Assembly (NCBI GenBank): GCA_027405735.1
Contig: JAPEHQ010000001.1
Span: 2,976,001-3,040,000 of the forward strand
DNA: 64,000 nt
Source: Mucor racemosus
Lineage: Eukaryota; Mucoromycota; Mucoromycetes; Mucorales; Mucoraceae
Direction of reading: 5' to 3'
In this document: one piece after another, positions 11,801 to 21,584 of the stretch
Position numbering within the stretch: position 1 is the stretch's first letter
Layout of the letters: each line of letters opens with the position of its first letter
Notes under the pieces: model-generated
What the model was told of the DNA's origin: nothing
Databases searched by the model: none
The model's input: only the letters and a program-made list of their open reading frames with translations
Position numbers and translations under genes: made by a program

Positions 11801-12730
11801 TACTGGAAAAACCGTCTGTCATATTATACATTTATTAAAAAATTGCAAAAGCGAGCCCGTATAGCGACGCCGTAATTGAGCATAGCAAGATTGAATGGCT
11901 AAGTCTCTTATACTATGGTATATATCTAAGTTTTAAATAAAAAAAAGCGCTTTTTTAAACTTTTCTTATGTTTAACCACGCACAGTCTGAAAATTCAGAC
12001 TTTGTAGCGGACATTTTCGGGAACTCATTTTATCCTTACCAATACACATGATTTTGATCAAAAAACAGAAAAATCAAATTTTGATACTAAAATCGACGTT
12101 TAAATGTACTACATTGTGAGAGAAAATTGTAGTCATGACTAATACACATTTTATAAAAGCTTATTATTGAATGTTAAATAATGAAACTTTGTACTTTTGC
12201 CCCAAAAACGGATTTTTGGTTAAAGGATTTTCTTGTAATATTTTGCAATAAAAATGTTTATTATTTTTTATTGAGCAAATAGAGCGCTAGATTCTGTATA
12301 TGTGTATACTTTTTGTTTTTATGATTGGTAGTATAATTAACTCTAGAATTGCAAAACCAAAAAAAAAAAATTAAAAAATGTCAAAATTGATGATCTGGAC
12401 AAAAATAATTTTCTAAATTAATATTCCGCTTATAAGCCTTGTAAGTCTTAAAAATAAGAGATTTTATAATACTTGAGAATTTTTTCAAGAATTTACGATG
12501 CTGTTGTACCCACTTGATTCAAGCTTATTACTGTAAATACTTATACATGTTAATATTGTGTGGTAGTTCATTTGATGAGAATATAGTCTTACTTTATAAT
12601 TATTGCGCTAGAGGTAATTTACATCGAGTTTTAGTTTTATCTCTCCAATATCGTAAACATAAACATGGCTATCACTGGAACCTATTGCCGCCTTTTTACC
12701 CTCTTTGTCTCAAGCTAATTTATTCCATGC
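11801..12730 (-). repeat. Repeat carrying a dynein-intermediate-chain exon, copy A (inverted)
   Basis: Read on the minus strand this ~930-bp segment is collinear with 55219-56142 on the plus strand. Shared landmarks are the WD exon, the string GCTTATAAGCGGAATATTAA, a block around 12040-12300, and the end ACGGTTTTTC(C/T)AGTA. The two copies are diverged but alignable throughout by eye. No terminal inverted repeats or target duplications were identified. Confidence 0.8.
12641..12730 (-). pseudogene. Dynein intermediate chain WD-repeat exon, degenerate copy
   Basis: Thirty codons match the last WD blade of cytoplasmic dynein intermediate chain (pattern LNK-x-W-DK-x-GKK-x-A-x-G-x-SD-x-x-V-x-VYDIGE). 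Relative to the copy at 55219-55308 there is a TGG-to-TGA stop after NKLA, and the following splice donor GT has become AT. It cannot encode the blade and is a dead fragment. Confidence 0.7.
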
Positions 12731-13509
12731 TTTACCAGAACCAACTTAAGTACTCACAAATGGTTCCTCAGTATTTACATTTAATACCAAAAAAAAAAAA
12801 AAGAATAAATGCTTTAAGAATTTTCTGCATATCAAATTATGCACTTTAGTAGCAATGATTGCACCTAACTATGCTTTTTGAACCTATTGATGTTAATCAG
12901 AATAATTAGTACTTTCATTCAAAAGTAAGCTTTGCTTTATACATTTACGTTCACCAATTTAACAAATGACATTGCATTTATTATCCGTTATCCAATCAAC
13001 CAACTTTATCTTGATTCGTTACATTTGACAATTAAATGCCTAAATTACACTTGAGCCACCAGGTATTATTGCCACAAAAAAAAATCTCCTACAGATCGAC
13101 GAAGCATCACAACTTGGATCATTTTTTTGTGTTCATAGATTTGAGCTCTCTCACGCATTTATAGATCTCTGCATGAACCATATCACTATCTGTTCAATTT
13201 AACTGAAATACATTGAATGCTAACATCGTACTTGATGAAACGCCTTACTTTATTGCGAATCAACACAACTAATTTGATGCTAGTTTAGAAGCAGCAGTTA
13301 AGTCAGATAAATTTGGAATTAGATAATAACCCCTTTTTAATAGTTTTGCATAATACCATGAGCTAATAATGGAGGACCGTTAATATAGATACGCTAATCA
13401 AGGATAGTGAATCAATTCTAATGGATGAGCGAGTTTGCAGTGAAATTACATACTAAAAACGCTTGATAATAATAAAATGACATAATTTCGAAGTGTCGCT
13501 CATAAGATA
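12731..13509. other. Intergenic, nothing recognised
   Basis: AT-rich sequence between two repeats. An A-run lies at about 12790-12801. No gene or RNA is supported. Confidence 0.35.
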
Positions 13510-13790
13510 TGATGCCAAAAACAAGTTCTGTTATTGAAAAGTGTTAGTATAACTTAATTTTTTGTAGAGATATGGAGCCTCAAAGTTTTCAATTCTTTAG
13601 CAGTGAAATACAGTACCTGTAAAAATCTGAAACATTAGCACCGAAAAATTAATACTAACTGTAAAAAATAGGATATTTTTGAATACTTATTCTTGATTTA
13701 AAATTGAGTATCTCAGGTACATTGGCATACGATTTTTTCTTTGCGTTATTTAATGAAAAAAAAAGTTGCATATGTGTTGCATCCACCGGT
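13510..13790 (-). repeat. Dispersed repeat R1, partial copy (inverted)
   Basis: The reverse complement contains the R1 landmarks in order: ...TGTACCTGAGATACTCAA, a TATCCTATTTTTTACAGTTAG stretch, GCTAATGTTTCAGATTTTT, TTTGAGGCTCCATATCTC. It corresponds to about 8160-8430 of copy A. It is truncated on both sides compared with copies B and C. Confidence 0.65.
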
Positions 13791-13951
13791 TAATTGTAAG
13801 AAGATAATAGATCATTTAATTTGTAATTCTTATTTTTAAGAAGTCAGCTAACTGATCTATGATAATAGCATTCTCGATGGTTCTTTTTGTTCTAAAAACA
13901 AGTTCTGGGAAGCGGGATATGTGAGACATACCAACTTGTTGGATTTAGCTA

Positions 13952-14446
13952 CAGTCGTGATTCGATTTAGTGGAATCGTTGGGAGGGAGAAAAGTGTCCA
14001 CTAAATCGAATTTTCCACTAAATCGAATAAATCATTTTCCTTAATATTGGATCAAAAAATGAGAATAAAAAGGCGTTACTAGTTTATAGTATTAAATAAT
14101 ATTTTTAATAAAGGCTTTTCATATTCGAGCAACTGAATTGAACAGTGGATAACAAGAAATTTAATAAAAGACTGAGGTAAATTAGGCACGTGATTTGGTT
14201 ACTCTCCATATTTCTTCGAATTTCATGGCTACCAGATCAAGCTATTACCGGCTAAATACAGTTTTATCCAATAGTATTTATATTTTACTAATATAGTGGA
14301 CTGGTAGAAACGAAATTGTCCACTATCCACTGAATCGATTCAATGGATTTAGGCAGTAAAATTATTAAAAAAAAACGGGAGATTTCAAACTGTCCATTAA
14401 ATCGAAAATCCGTTATTTATGAGTCCACTAAATCGAATCACGACTG
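13952..14446. mobile_element. MITE of the Tc1/mariner-pogo type, complete copy
   Basis: This 495-bp element starts CAGTCGTGATTCGATTTAGT and ends with the exact inverse over at least 23 bases. It is flanked by TA on both sides (13950-13951 and 14447-14448). Sub-terminal copies of the AAATCGAA core recur inside at both ends. It has no coding capacity. TA duplication and CAG termini are characteristic of the IS630-Tc1-mariner superfamily, so an autonomous pogo/Tc1 relative elsewhere would mobilise it. Confidence 0.85.
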
Positions 14447-14448
14447 TA

Positions 14449-15537
14449 TAATATAAAATAAACCCAACTTAAATGTGTGGCGTTACTAATGTAGATATAT
14501 TGATCTGACAAGTAATTTCAGAAAGATATAATCATTCTAATAATGATTTAACGGATAAATGTAATATAGAATTTGTATAAATAGGACAAACCATTGATAT
14601 TAAATGAAGATTCTCTTTAGTTTTTGTGCGTGGTTTAATTTAACAAGTTCCTTCATTAAGTTATACATTTTTTCTTGCAACAATATTTATTGTAAATTTT
14701 GTGCATTTCCATATGGATAAAAGGTTACACCCACCAGCTTTAAGTTATTACAGGACTCAAATCACTGTGATACTATTATATACTTTCTGTTCTATTTTGA
14801 AATATGCATCTAAACATATTTGAGTTGCAAAAGATTGGAATGAATAGTCTGAAATGTCAAAAAGTCTTTATGAATAATTTGCCAGAATATTACACTACTA
14901 TTAGTAATGCATCCTTTGGTTGTATTTATGACACATTAATTGTAATTACTACTAGGGCTTTACTATTTAAGAATATGATGTAAATCAATGATCTGCATTG
15001 ATTTACTATAACACTGACTATAGGCCGAGATCTTGGATGTGAGACCTGAATCATGAATATTAACATAATATAGACTTCTTAATTAAAAGCAGTTCTTTTG
15101 CTTTTTTGGTCAATCGTATATTTTCTACATCGATGGCCATTGCAGGGGCATCAAAATATATACCACCACACTAATGTTTTATTGCTCTGAGCAGACATTA
15201 TTGCATCTGTATCAATGGTAGTTAAGCCGCAAACAAACCAACAAGGTACAGGTAAATTGCTAGCATGCCTCCGCTGTTTTATCTTCTTTATCCTGTTCTT
15301 GAAGAGGGTAAAAATTATTTATTATCAGGCTTATATTGCCATCATTACCATTATACCATCTTTAAGGTTGGCTTCATCATCATCATAGTTGGTTTCAGTA
15401 GAATTGGCATAAAGGTCAGTACCATCGTCAGAATTGGCCTCCGAATTTTTAATAGCGTTTAGCATTATAAATGGCGGTATTGGCAACAGCGTCGTTAACA
15501 AGTACATGATGGGAAGCGACAACTGACACAAAGGAGG
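14449..15537. other. Intergenic with possible coding relics on the minus strand
   Basis: Two minus-strand patches look more gene-like than their surroundings: about 15531-15331 (Asp/Asn/Ser-rich) and about 15220-15080. They do not join into a recognisable protein and contain stops. I see no family match. Confidence 0.25.
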
Positions 15538-15539
15538 TA

Positions 15540-15640
15540 CAGCCGCGATTCGATTTACTGGACTCGTCGGTGGAAAAAAAATGTTTCCATTAAATCAAAT
15601 TTTCCACCAAATCAAATGTTAACTCTTACGTCTTATGTAA
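15540..15640 (+). mobile_element. MITE fragment (left end only)
   Basis: A TA followed by CAGCCGCGATTCGATTTACT, then the inner TCCATTAAATCAAATTTTCC motif, matches the left ~100 bases of the MITE at 13952. Several C/T changes and the lack of a right end mark it as an old truncated copy. Confidence 0.6.
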
Positions 15641-16394
15641 TAACACGACTAAAAATAGAAATTGAAGATATGGTTGGCTTTTAATTTAAATATCTACCAT
15701 AAAAAAAGGTACAGTTTCTTTTAAACTTGCAACATTTTTTTAGAGATGAAATGATCGCAAATAAGAACTAAACAAACAACTATCAGATCTTATTTATCAA
15801 AATCAAATGTCTCAAAAAAATTTATAATCATAATTTCACATAAATTTCTATTAATACAATGCTTAATAATACAAATCTGCCCAATCATCTAAATTATCCT
15901 TGAAGCTTATAAATAAAATACAATAAAAAGAGACAATAATGTATCAGCTTTTTTAAATATATCTACTGTATTTATATTCGTATCTATTTTATGTAAAATT
16001 GCACTTCCCTACTTGGATCAGTAGCCATTGAAATTATATTATTATTATTTCCAATAAAAGTGCGCAAAAAAACTATAAGCTTGTTTTGGCAAGGGGTTTC
16101 TCAACATACAGCAGGCCGCGGAAGTTGCTATCATTCGATATTATTAGTTTTAAAGATGTGTGCCTTTCCTCATGTATAGTTGGAAGCTACTAAGAAGACA
16201 AAGGTTTGAAGAGACGACTGAATTTGTGTTTTCAAATAGGTTTCACATCATGGTATCAGATGGTTTTCGAATTCTCTCGTCCAATATTATTAATAAGTCA
16301 TATTCTATCAAATTATTTTCAAAGAAGATATGTCTATCTTGCCTCTATGAATCATTAATATCTGTCTACAAATAAAGGGGCTTATACCAGAATA

Positions 16395-16607
16395 CAGTGA
16401 GTTCCAAAACCCTTTCAATGTTTTGAAATTTTGAATGAAATTAGTCATAATTTTCGCAGTTTCAATCGGAGATATATGAAATTCCTATTCTAAGTAACTT
16501 GAAATATTGCCAATATTATTAAAAAGGTTTGACCTGATTATTTAAAGCTCCGCAAAAACTATGTAAATTCAAAAACGGGTACATCATTGAAAGGGTTTTG
16601 GAAGCAT
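16395..16607 (+). repeat. Left terminal inverted repeat of the Tc1 element
   Basis: Its outer part carries TCCAAAACCCTTTCAATG at 16403-16420. Its inner end carries the exact reverse complement at 16585-16602, so each terminal repeat is itself bounded by an inverted pair. Confidence 0.92.
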
Positions 16608-16639
16608 TATGAAAAAAATTGAAGTTTATTTAAACGTAG

Positions 16640-17671
16640 TTAATAATCAATGCCGTAACCTTTTGCTTTAATGCAAGCTTCCAGACGATCCGGCACACTC
16701 TAAATAACTCTTTGGCATTCCTCAACTGTTATTTTTTCATACCAAATCTCTTGTGTTCTCTCCCAAAGGTCATTCATGCCTTTTGGAGGTGTGTCGTATT
16801 CGTTTAAGCGGATTTTCAATAGCCTCCACATATTTTCAATGGAATTGAGGTCCGGGGATTGAGCTGACCATGGCATTACTTCATATTCTTTTGTTTCGAA
16901 GTGTTTTTTCATTAACTTCGAGGTGTGTTTGGAATCATTGTCTTGCTGACGAATGACTTGATTACGACGTAACTTCAATTTTTGGCACATATCATCAATG
17001 GATTTCTCCAAATCATCATCAAAAATAGTTTTGTATAGCTCAGAGTTTATATTACCTTCGATCTTGCACAACCAACCAACACCAGACCAAGAAATAGTGC
17101 TCCAAATCATGATGCGACCACCTCCATGCTTTCTTGTTTTTTTGGTATGCCTAGGTTTTATCTCCTCGCTGTCTCGTTTTCAGCACCAAATACGGCCATC
17201 GGAGTTAAAACGGTTAATTATAGCCTCATCGGTAAATATAACACGTTTCCAGTCCTCCAAAGTCCAATCAATTCTGTTTTTGCACCAGCGGAGGCGATCC
17301 TTTGCATTTTCGTCACTAATTTCTGGCTTTTTTATCTTAGGGAATGCGTCTAAACCATTATTCCGAAGAACCCTACGTACAGTATTTGCACTGACATTAA
17401 CGTGTAGATTACGATGAAGCTCTTTGTTGACTTGTACCGCATTATCCAAGCCACCTTTAGTGATTTTATGGACATAATATCTCTTATCCGCCGTAGTCAG
17501 CTTAGATGGTCGGCCTCCTTTAAGTTTTTCTCGGTCAGGACAGGCCTTTTTTCCAATACTACATACTGTGGCTTGACTAACATCTACACGACGAGCAATT
17601 TCCGATACGGTATGGCCTGAATTTAACAGAGAGATAACGTCATTACGTTTGGCATCTGATATAGTCTTCAT
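16640..17671 (-). pseudogene. Tc1-type transposase (DD34E), two in-frame stops
   Basis: A single minus-strand frame of 343 codons plus stop, the usual Tc1 length, is broken only by TGA at codon 164 (17182-17180) and TAG at codon 324 (16702-16700). N-terminal residues 1-50 form the paired-like helix-turn-helix (AKRNDVISLLNSGHTVSEIA). A GRPSK hook and a second HTH lie near 55-110. The catalytic triad is present: Asp in VIFTDEA, Asp in IRQQDND, Glu in LNSIENMW. The second and third are separated by 34 residues. The end reads KAKGYGIDY. The first stop follows RIWC and could come from CGA by C-to-T change. Translation would give a catalytically incomplete product. Confidence 0.92.
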
Positions 17672-17818
17672 TCTAATGATTTCACTTGAAAGTACTAGTA
17701 AAAAAGGTAAGGTAAAAGTTGAAAATCATCTCATATATTTTCCGCATATTTCTCTGTTTTATAAGATATCCAGCGTTAATGTACAAGTTGTGGGTTACTA
17801 AATTGTAATTTTTACCCT

Positions 17819-18034
17819 ATGCTTCCAAAACCCTTTTTTCAATGATGTACCCGTTTTTGAATTTACATAGTTTTTGCGGAGCTTTAAATAATCAGGTCAA
17901 ACCTTTTTAATAATATTGGCAATATTTCAAGTTACTTAGAATAGGAATTTCATATATTTCCGATTGAAACTGCGAAAATTATGATTAATTTCATTCAAAA
18001 TTTCAAAACATTGAAAGAGTTTTGGAACTCACTG
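17819..18034 (-). repeat. Right terminal inverted repeat of the Tc1 element
   Basis: Inverse of 16395-16607. The inner copy of the 18-base sub-repeat (17824-17844) has a 3-base insertion. The outer copy (18009-18026) has one transition. Confidence 0.92.
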
Positions 18035-18252
18035 TAAATGCTCTCAGAGCCACGCTTTATTTTTCATATGCATAGTAATAAATTTAGTTTAAAGCCCTTT
18101 CTTCCCTATATCTTTCAAATGCTAGCTATCAGTATAATTTCAATTTTTTTTTTATTTTTTTTTTTAGGGAGATTGTAATTGTTAGATATAATCAAACTAA
18201 AATAATTTCTTGAAGTTTGTTAACCATGATAACTTTGTTGATGGGTGGGTAT

Positions 18253-19023
18253 TTACCATATATTTAGTGTTCGGATAGGACAAACAGTTTCATTCTTGGC
18301 AATTCCCATTGTACATGACTTCAATTTTGTTTCTTTAGGTTGTCTAAAGTGTATTATTGCACCCGAAATGATTTCTTGATTCTCACAATGTATAATCACA
18401 TCTCGATATTGAATGTTTCCTACGTCTGATCTTAGTCTCGCCATAGTTGCTATACAAATTAAAGCAATTGTTTTTTGTTGAAGATCGTTTAATGAAATTG
18501 TTTTATTGTTTGCGTAAAGTTTTTGTAAATGTTAAACTACTACATCAATATCCCATGTTTTTAGTTGGTGTTCTTCTGGTACTTTGACTGGTTGATTTCT
18601 TTTTGAACTAAAAAAATCTTGTATCAGAGGTTGTAAAGCTATGGGTTCTTTCTGTGGATGAATATATTTAAAGACGGATGCAATTGCTGACCGGATAGTA
18701 TTTAAGTGTTGATGACTAAAGTGTTGGTGATCTATTAGAAATATCAAAATGTTCTGTATATTGTATCCTTCACAATCACATCCATGTTGTTTACACCAAT
18801 TCACCCAAATATTACACCCATTATTATACGCCTTATTTGTGCCTGATCTATGTGCTCCATCTAGAAATTTCATTGTCTCCTGTGATAATCCTCTTTGCTG
18901 GTGCCTTCGCCGGATAACAGCCATGCGACTAATGCTGTCTTTTTGTTTTTCTTGTACATAATTGGTTTGTCCAATTTTTTCATTCCCAACAGCATTGGAA
19001 ACCAGTATTTTGTTGGCCACCAA
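18253..19023 (-). pseudogene. DIRS tyrosine recombinase, truncated
   Basis: One frame of 257 codons holds a single in-frame TAA at 18534-18532 (a CAA-to-TAA change would explain it). Recognisable are the N-terminal core-binding domain (FLDGAHRSGTNKAYNNGCNI, DHQHFSHQHLNTIRSAIASV), the linker HQLKTWDIDVVV, and the start of the catalytic domain (TMARLRSDVGN), where the first catalytic Arg of the R-H-R-Y family is expected. Homology ends near 18265 at CPIRTL, before the H-x-x-R...Y residues. The recombinase would normally insert circular cDNA, but this copy cannot. Confidence 0.85.
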
Positions 19024-19036
19024 GGGGTCACCAGAA

Positions 19037-19735
19037 CTATTTACCGGATCCGTTTTCTCTTATTTGTTGTTCTACTGGTGGAATCAGTTTCCATAGTGGA
19101 TAAGCATACAGACCCGCCTTCGGCCAATGTTGTGAGAATGCATCTGTTGCTGCTGATGTTGGGTCTGGTCTCAGACTCCAATATGTTGGGAGTTGTGCAT
19201 TTTGTCTTGATGCAATCATGTCTATCTTCAGTGGACCCCATTGTTGTTGAATTTTCTTGAATAATTTTTTTGGGATCGTACTCTCGTACAATGGTTTCTC
19301 CTTTCTCGACAGTTGATTTGCGGTAATATTGTGTATGCCTGGGATATGTTGATATATCACTTTCAGATTGTACAGATTGCAAATATCCAGTATTTTCACT
19401 GCATAGTTTTGTAGGTGAACTGAGGCTGTACCGCCTTCCTTTGTTGTATATTTTGTTGATGTCTTGTTGTCCGTCAAAACCTTGATTGTGCAGTTTCGGT
19501 AGTTTGGCGCGTGTAATCTCAGCGCAAAATAGATGCTCATCAACTCTCTTACGTTGATTGATAGTAGTTGTTCCTCTTTCTCCCAAAATCCATGAGTGTG
19601 CATTAGTGGTAAGCTGACTCCCCAACCTGAATTCGAGCTGTCTGTTGTGATGATGATTTGTGGTTTCTTCAATTGTAGTCTTTGAATGGGTAACCCGTTC
19701 TTCTTTGTCAAGAAATTTGTCCACTGGCTCAAAAA
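19037..19735 (-). pseudogene. DIRS reverse transcriptase/RNase H C-terminal fragment
   Basis: About 230 codons are open. The RNase H signature begins QIIITTDSSNSGWGVSLP, then INVRELMSIYFALRLHAP and KVLTDNKTST, IYQHIPGIHNITANQLSR. These give the D-E-D metal-binding series seen in DIRS RNase H. The frame ends at TAG just before the TPWWP motif, so the junction to the recombinase is shifted. The upstream end fuses in frame to an unrelated transposase piece near 19735. Confidence 0.82.
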
Positions 19736-20170
19736 AGCGGTATGGACAGGAAATAGCTTTTTTGGTTTTGGCTTTCCTTTTTGTGTAGATGTACTACCTG
19801 GAAGAATTGTTCCATTACTGTCATTGAACTGGTTTAAAAGTTTATAAGCACTGCTGGTAGGTATGCCACAAGTTTCGGCCGCTTTTGGTACAGTGGTCCC
19901 TGTTTCCTGTAAAATGTGTATAAAGCGTGCGATTTACTCCGGCCCATACGTTTTATATGTTTTGGTTTTAGTAATAGTCATCTCCTCTAGCTCTAAAATT
20001 ATTTTCTCTATTTCGCATCTTCTGCGCTTTGAGAAATATCTTCTACGAGGTACTCATTTCCCCTAAGCATCTCAATGTCGCCGAACTCGACAGCAACCTC
20101 ATCAACTTCCATTCCCTCAGTCATAAAATTATTGTAGTTTTCGTCTGGAATATAGTTAACGTAGTCCATT
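19736..20170 (-). pseudogene. IS630-like transposase N-terminus, truncated
   Basis: The minus strand starts with an acidic leader (MDYVNYIPDENYNNFMTEG). A frameshift in the EDISQSAEDA region follows, then KTKTYKTYGPE, stop, IARFIHILQETGTTVPKAAE and CGIPTSSAYKLLNQFN. This is the homeodomain-like HTH typical of IS630-type transposases common in Mucorales. The stop is TAA where CAA (Gln) would fit. Homology ends at KLFPVHTAF, exactly where the DIRS RNase H frame begins. No catalytic domain is present. Confidence 0.7.
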
Positions 20171-20426
20171 TTTATTTAAAAGATGTCTAATCTAAAAGAA
20201 AGGAAATCGTTTAAGAACTTATTTCTAAAAACTCTCTGTTTTTTCTAAAATATAATTCTCAAAAAAACTTATAATCTTCTCAAGTGTAACCGAAAATACT
20301 GTATGTGATGTCTCCTGAATTATTTTGTCAACTGAAACATGTAGATTAAATAAGTTTTGACTGTTTTAGAAAATATCTAGTAAAGCCCTTTTCTCTTCTG
20401 TTATACTCAACTTGGTTTGTTTGTTA

Positions 20427-21329
20427 ATGGCGAAAAACTTACCTACCGAAGTGCTTTTATCCGTCTTAATTCTATTACCCAGTAAACTGGATAAGTTCTC
20501 GTTTGCTTTTGTGAACAAGAGGCATTGGAGGATTTGCTCTTCGCCAATAGCAGGTATACTCAAGCTTGAAAGCACGATCACTGCTCTGCAACTGAGAAAG
20601 TATTGTGCTTTTATTATACAAGACCAATACTATGATAAAAAATACATAAAACACGTCTTCTTGCACGCTGCCAGTTTACACACCATAACACTTGACAGCC
20701 GTCAAAAGTGTACGTTCGATTTTATATTATTTTTACTTCGATCTGCCAATATGATGAACAAGAAGAAGGTTACCTTCATTGTACCTGAAAGATTTGAACG
20801 GAAATTCAAGTGCATAGTGGAGGAAGATGGAATGGATCACGTCACTATAAAAATCAGTGGAGATGAGCAGCCTATTGATATCGCCAAAATTGTCACTCCA
20901 GAAGCCGTTAGAACACAAGTTGAACGCGCAAAAAACATCCTGAAACGCGATTATTACCTTGCCAACAAAGAAACCATAGTCATAAAGGATAGCCTTAGTC
21001 ACATGATTGCTTCTCCTATCAACCGACTCTTTAACTCCAAAGAATATCGCGTCTGGAAAAACTATTTTGGCGACGATTCGTTAATGAAGAAGACAGACCT
21101 GGATGCATTGGAAGCCTCAAGAATCGTTAATGAGTATGGACCTAAGCTTGTCGAATCAGTTGTTATATTGGAAAATCATTGGTTTTTTATGACTAGCTTT
21201 TTCTGTTTCATTTACAGTAACCATCAGATCGATGATTGTGCCGACTTGTCAAAGGTAGGACACCAAAAAAAATCCGTGGCTTTTATCAGAAGAAAGACAA
21301 GGCTTGGACGGATATCTTATCTTATATGA
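20427..21329 (+). CDS. F-box-like protein, otherwise uncharacterised
   Basis: An uninterrupted frame of 300 codons starts at the ATG of MAKNLPTEVLLSVLILLP; upstream non-ATG codons are ignored. Residues 4-45 resemble an F-box (LPTEVLL-x-VL-x-LLP-x-KLDKFSFAFVNKRHW), which in known proteins binds Skp1 to recruit substrates to an SCF ubiquitin ligase. The rest has no repeats I recognise; there is a conserved-looking YRVWKNYFGDDSLMKKTDLDAL stretch near 205-230. A hydrophobic SFFCFIYS segment near 265 could instead be a retained intron, as a TTTACAG acceptor-like string sits there. It lies alone among transposon relics but has better codon composition than its flanks. Confidence 0.5.
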   Translation: MAKNLPTEVLLSVLILLPSKLDKFSFAFVNKRHWRICSSPIAGILKLESTITALQLRKYCAFIIQDQYYDKKYIKHVFLHAASLHTITLDSRQKCTFDFILFLLRSANMMNKKKVTFIVPERFERKFKCIVEEDGMDHVTIKISGDEQPIDIAKIVTPEAVRTQVERAKNILKRDYYLANKETIVIKDSLSHMIASPINRLFNSKEYRVWKNYFGDDSLMKKTDLDALEASRIVNEYGPKLVESVVILENHWFFMTSFFCFIYSNHQIDDCADLSKVGHQKKSVAFIRRKTRLGRISYLI

Positions 21330-21584
21330 AGTTAGTATGTATCTTAAGAGAAAGCATAAATATAATGTTGCTTTTTCATGCAAAATGGAAAAGTTGCCTT
21401 CTTGATAATGTTTATTATATTTAATAATCATTTTAATTCATAAAGAAAGTTATAAAAATATGAAATCTGAAGATATACAAAAAAAAATAGGATATATATA
21501 GAAAATTAAAAAGATGTGAAAACTATAGATATCCGTCTTGGAAAAGACTATTTTGAATTGACTTACATAAATAACAACAACAAA

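Larger units (their letters stand above)
16395..18034 (-). mobile_element. Tc1/mariner DNA transposon with ~214-bp terminal inverted repeats
   Basis: This is a 1640-bp element flanked by TA (16393-16394 and 18035-18036). It begins CAGTGAGTTCCAAAAC and ends with the inverse. The terminal inverted repeats (16395-16607 and 17819-18034) differ by only three transitions and a 3-base indel. It contains one transposase frame of 343 codons on the minus strand with two in-frame stops. Structure and size are those of a Tc1-family element. The near-identical ends point to recent insertion, although this copy looks non-autonomous now. Confidence 0.93.
18253..19735 (-). mobile_element. DIRS-type (tyrosine recombinase) retrotransposon remnant
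   Basis: On the minus strand this segment carries the end of a reverse transcriptase/RNase H ORF (19735-19037), the TPWWPTKYWFPMLL motif that in DIRS elements follows RNase H (about 19022-18975, another frame), and an overlapping tyrosine recombinase (19023-18253). Most of the RT and the terminal repeats are missing. The recombinase stops before its catalytic C-terminus. It is a truncated, non-mobile piece. Confidence 0.88.

Noticed and set aside
13952..14446. Possibility that the MITE is an internal deletion of the Tc1 element at 16395
   Set aside because: Terminal sequences differ (CAGTCGTGATTC versus CAGTGAGTTCC) and no internal sequence is shared.
16998..17417. 139-codon plus-strand ORF inside the Tc1 element
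   Set aside because: It is antisense to the transposase, which explains its openness.
19041..19724. 227-codon minus ORF overlapping the DIRS RNase H frame
   Set aside because: It reads the same DNA in another frame; only the 19735-19037 frame shows the RNase H motifs.
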